A stretch of DNA of 64,000 nucleotides. Source: Nymphaea colorata. Lineage: Eukaryota > Streptophyta > Magnoliopsida > Nymphaeales > Nymphaeaceae. The DNA is taken from contig NC_045141.1 of the NCBI RefSeq assembly GCF_008831285.2, positions 3,985,224 to 4,049,223 on the forward strand, read 5' to 3'. Below the pieces are notes generated by a model, which was not told the origin of the DNA, did not search any database, and saw only the letters and a program-made list of their open reading frames with translations. Position numbers and translations under genes: made by a program. Shown piece after piece: positions 60,464-64,000 of the stretch. The number at the start of each line of letters is the position of its first letter. Positions within the stretch are counted from its first letter, which is position 1.

Positions 60464-61880
60464 TGCATAATGTAAACTCACGTTTTTTTTCCTTCAATAT
60501 GCCCATTATTGAAAGTTTGCATTAAATATGATCGATAAAGAAGCTTCAGGTCATCCACTTTTCCATCCATCATGTTTACGACCTAAAACAAGAATAAATA
60601 GTATGTGACCAGAAATTGCACACTAAGAAAACCACCAGATTCAACAATGGGCCAGGCTTAATCACTTGTCCCTAATGATATGCATCTCTTGAGACAAACA
60701 AAATGAAATTCGTCACATGAATGGAGTAATGGAATGGCCAACATCTTTCAAGGACAAAGGGGATTGGGAATGAAATGACAAACATATTTCAAGACCAAAG
60801 AAGATTGGTTAGTTCCTCCTATGATTAGAGATGTCAAGTTTTTAGTTTGAAATAGTTCAAAAACGATCAATTTAACTAATAAGCATGAGTGCTCGTGTTG
60901 TGCAAATAATATGGCATACACATAGCACTTACCGTACAAGCATTAGGATTCATTTCGCGTCAATGTCGTCAAATCTCTAGAAGGGATGCCTTTCAATTTC
61001 CAAAATATGAACATAAAGGAATCATCCTCAGCATCTTAGGTAATCAAAAATAGGAGAAGATATTGACCCTAGGACCGCACATCTACCAAATATTTTCACA
61101 TTCAATTCCTGCGAGTTCAGCCTTCATGCCTTTCATCTCTTGGCAGACACCTTTTGTTTTTTTTTGTTCCTCTTTTTTTCTTTCTATCTTTCTTTTGCAT
61201 TCAGCTTTTGCCTTTAATTTTTTTTTTCCTTGATTTTTTTTTTTTTAGGCCGACCTTCACCTTTGAGGGAATACCTCACCACCCCAAAGGCTACTACGAA
61301 GCTCCACCGCTTTGGTGGTTATGTGTAGTTTTGTCGCATATCCAACCCACTTCACCTTGTGGGTTTTCGATGAGCCAAAGGTTCATAAGTCGTTATCTTC
61401 GCGGTATAAACATAAATTAGCTATATGCCAACCCGGTACTCTTGATTACTGACCCAGAAGAACGACCACACAAGCCCCGAGCCAATCTTTCAACTCTCAT
61501 TTTGCTACCTGCCAAGATCTTACAAAGGATTTTGGCTTCTCTCTCAAGATATCTTCCTGCTAAATCCTTGCAAATGCTTGATTACCAGAGTCAATAGCAT
61601 TTCCTACTCTCGACTTTCTCAACTTCACAGGACCTTTCCTTACTGCTCATATTCAAGATCTTTTCAATTTTGCTCTTCTATTGTTTGGCAACAAAATTTT
61701 GAAATTTTATCCTTCTGCTCAAGGAGGTACTAAGAATAAAGAAAAGCCACATCATTGTGTGAGAAGACACTTTTAAATGTTTTTATGCAAAACTCAAAAT
61801 TATCACTTCTACAAAAATTTTTAACATCAAATGGTATATCACCAAGAGGAAGGAATTCTACTCTAAAGAAGAGGGTTTTA
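60464..61880. other. No recognised gene; probably callose synthase intron or 3' flank
   Basis: At 60505-60585 the minus strand has TTTTAG|GTCGTAAACATG and an open piece MMDGKVDDLKLLYRSYL that I cannot assign. 61150-61250 is T-rich. No further callose synthase exons are seen after 61886. Confidence 0.4.
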
Positions 61881-61885
61881 CTTTC

Positions 61886-63161
61886 CCGGAGGAAATAGGC
61901 AAATGAGAATTTTGCTCCAAATACACAAAGCCAGAAAATCATATATCTGCATTTTATCAATATGAAAAAACATGAGCACCCTATTCATGGGACTGTGTGC
62001 TAGTTCACACAGTAAAGAGTCAGACTTCACAACAGCCAAAAGGATTCATCTAGTCCAATGTGCCTAACAACCAAAAGAGTACAAGGAAAATGAACATTCC
62101 AATTGCACACAATTGGGCTTCAAAAGAATGAAATGCCATCACTACCATAGTTTAGATTTGACAATCTATGACCACATGAAAACCACCTAGTCCTATGTGA
62201 CATAGCCATTGTGAAGCACAACACTATCCCTAGTCATGGGCACACCCAAATACCTAAAAAAACCCTTCATATACACAAAATCAAACTAAAACAATATTCC
62301 ATGTTTGAGAACAAGACAAACATATTTCCACAGCAAAATACAGACTTACTGACAAAGTCAGTTGTTCGCTCATACATTCCTCATCCAACATAATGTCTTT
62401 CCTTAAATCAGAAAAGAACAGTTGTTAGGAACAACAATAAATGAATAAGATCCATAGAAAATGCAATGGGAAGAACAATGGAGAAACCAAACCTGATGCA
62501 TCCACTTGATAAATCTCATAACAGGCCATTGATCACATCGGTTTGTCAGCCTATGACAAGCTGGAATGCGCATGAGTAGGCTAAAGGCCAGCTGGACACT
62601 TGCATATGCAATTAGAACAAAGATGTAGGTCTTGTAGAAAACAAACTTTGGATTTTGAAGTCCCTTCCTCCATGGTTATCACTATCATAGTTCAGATTTG
62701 ACAATCTATGACTACATGATTCAACATAGGACAAATAAACATAAAACAATAGGTGCAGCGACATCAAAGTCAAGTCTTTCGGATTAAAAAAGAAACAACA
62801 ACACAAAAAACTCACACATGAAGATATGATACAAATGCTGAAGCAACACCAAACCAAAGAAAACGAAGAACAATTCTCATCACAGCTAAACGAAGAGTTG
62901 TTGAATATGCCCCATACATCATGACAATGTCCAGTACACCTACATGATTAAAGGAAACAAATGATGTAAAATGATGTAAAATCATGGCCATCTCCTTGCC
63001 TCCTAAATGACATCAAGAAACAACGCAAGAGAATTCCAAGCAGTACTGGTAAACTTACTCTCAAAAAACTTCATTATTACAAAAGTGGGACCTAAACTTA
63101 GTAGCTCATTTAAGGTCTTTGAATTGAACTTCCCTTTGTTGAAAGCAAAGATAGTCAGCCC
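61886..63161 (-). pseudogene. Callose synthase (GSL/CalS) middle exons, copy B
   Basis: Callose synthases are multi-pass plasma-membrane enzymes making beta-1,3-glucan. Minus-strand exons: 63161-63059 (GLTIFAFNKGKFNSKTLNEL, GPTFVIMKFFES, donor GTAAGT), 62939 to about 62815 (VLDIVMMYGAYSTTLRLAV, RIVLRFLWFGVASAF), about 62632-62493 (VQLAFSLLMRIPACHRLTN, WPVMRFIKWMHQ), 62401-62350 (RHYVG, stop, GMYERTTDFV) and 61946 to about 61886 (YMIFWLCVFGAKFSFAYFL). The family motif is YYVGRGMYER; here the Arg codon is TGA (62381-62383). The last exon ends CGG|GAAAGT, as if a GTAAGT donor had mutated. Upstream exons would lie past the LTR element at 63393. The remainder of the enzyme downstream is not found. 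Confidence 0.85.
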
Positions 63162-63392
63162 CTGCACGCATAATATGAAGTTGACCTTAAGCATCAAAAT
63201 AGATAACAAGCTCATAGTAATTTAAATCATGAATGAGGATCGCAGAAGAAATAAATACTACATTTATATGTTATATTGTATATAAAATACAATAAACATA
63301 TAACATTATATATACATTAGAAGTTATTACGTATAACATACTTTATACACGTATTATAATGCATAATGTATATAATTATAGTAATGTCTATT
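62803..63392. repeat. Direct duplication unit B (partner 55806-56331)
   Basis: Same orientation, about 7 kb apart. The homology runs from CTCACACATG to GTAATGTCTATT, where B is interrupted by an LTR element and A continues AATGATATA. Confidence 0.9.
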
Positions 63393-64000
63393 TGTAACGC
63401 TCGACTCGTTTTGTAGGTGGGCCGGATCGGGTCCAGACCCGGACCCGAATCCAGTAGCGTGGGAGCCCGATGTCGCCTCTTCTCCCTCGTCTCCCTTGTT
63501 TCCCTTCTTCATCTCTCCCTTTGCTATGACCACAACGCAGAGAAGAGGAAGACGGAGGTCGGTGCAGCGGCGATGGAAGTGGACGACGGCGGCGGCAGCG
63601 GCGCTCAAGTGAGCCATCGGTCTCTCTCTCTGTCTCTTCCTCTCCCTCCCGTGTTGTTTCTCTTTTCGGCCAGCTCTCTCTCCCGCACTCTCTCTCTGTC
63701 CATGCTCTCTTTGCTTGCCCTCTCTCTATGCACGCCCTCTTCCTCCCACGCATCCTTGCACTCTCCCCTCTCTGTCAGCACCCTCTGCCCATGCTTTTCC
63801 CTCTCTCACAGCCCCTTTTTCAACTACTATGGGCCTCTTCTAACGACGGACACCTCTCTCTTAAACCTCCTTTTTGCCGATTTTTGATTCTCTTATCGTT
63901 GTTTGATCGGGTTTCAGCTTGGGGATGTGTTCTTCCCCCTCATAACAGCGGCTAGAATGCGTTGGTGTGGCTGCATTGCGGGATTTTAGCCGTTTGAGGA
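63393..64000. mobile_element. LTR retrotransposon, left end (runs off the window)
   Basis: TGTAACGCTCGACTCG is a typical plant LTR start, and copy A at 56331 shows the site without it, so the boundary is exact to a base or two. Inside are GATCGGGTCCAGACCCGG and long CT-rich runs. The long open frames on both strands here are compositional. Superfamily unknown; CTATT would be the expected target duplication on the far side. Confidence 0.72.

Noticed and set aside
63354-63955. Long open frames at the right end (up to 156 codons)
   Set aside because: CT-rich and GC-rich LTR sequence gives stop-poor frames on both strands; no domain seen.

Overview
The window is nuclear DNA from a flowering plant. 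Its gene remnants are split by GT/AG introns and belong to plant families: PPR, DICER-LIKE 4, SKP1, a probable chlorophyllide a oxygenase, PRP4 kinase, MRS2/MGT magnesium transporter and callose synthase. The LTR retrotransposons carry an initiator-Met-tRNA primer site. I cannot place the species. Bases 12042-12141 are a 100-N assembly gap.

Layout. 1-560: decayed PPR gene. 660-11700: copies of a hAT-like non-autonomous repeat rich in GGATTCGGATC, plus an inverted composite repeat, with one orphan exon matching the start of NC2-alpha at 8467-8544. 12.1-16.3 kb: low-complexity DNA, a MITE-like element, unidentified membrane-protein-like exons and a perfect 64-bp palindrome. 16.3-21.0 kb: degenerate Copia element 1 (minus). 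21.3-25.1 kb: a MITE, a Gypsy pol remnant and 3 kb of anonymous DNA. 25.8-30.2 kb: DCL4-like exons (plus), cut at about 30165 by the 5' half of Copia element 2 (minus, LTR at 32070-32373). 32.4-37.4 kb: AT-rich DNA. 37.65-38.44 kb: SKP1 exon 1 followed, across an intron-like gap and in the same phase, by a CAO-like terminal exon. 39.2-43.3 kb: PRP4 kinase 3' half (copy P1), disrupted by a hAT fragment. 45.3-46.6 kb: 3' half of a hAT transposase. 47.4-48.7 kb: 3' part of an MRS2-type Mg transporter (minus). 49021-54230: a structurally complete Copia element with 240-bp LTRs and a GAATC target duplication. 55.3-56.3 kb: LTR scrap, hAT-like repeat and a broken callose-synthase exon pair. 57.4-60.46 kb: PRP4 copy P2, inverted relative to P1. 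61.9-63.16 kb: callose synthase exons (minus) with a nonsense codon. 63393-end: start of another LTR retrotransposon.

No gene here is clearly complete and functional. The window is a transposon-rich graveyard of gene 3' or 5' pieces shaped by segmental duplication. The most interesting item is the SKP1/CAO juxtaposition, where a one-base frameshift in SKP1, an upstream ATG in the new frame and phase-matched splice signals define a possible chimeric gene. Next are the truncated DCL4, and paired duplications that give empty-site or deletion comparisons for several elements. I did not find a clearly novel multi-gene system.
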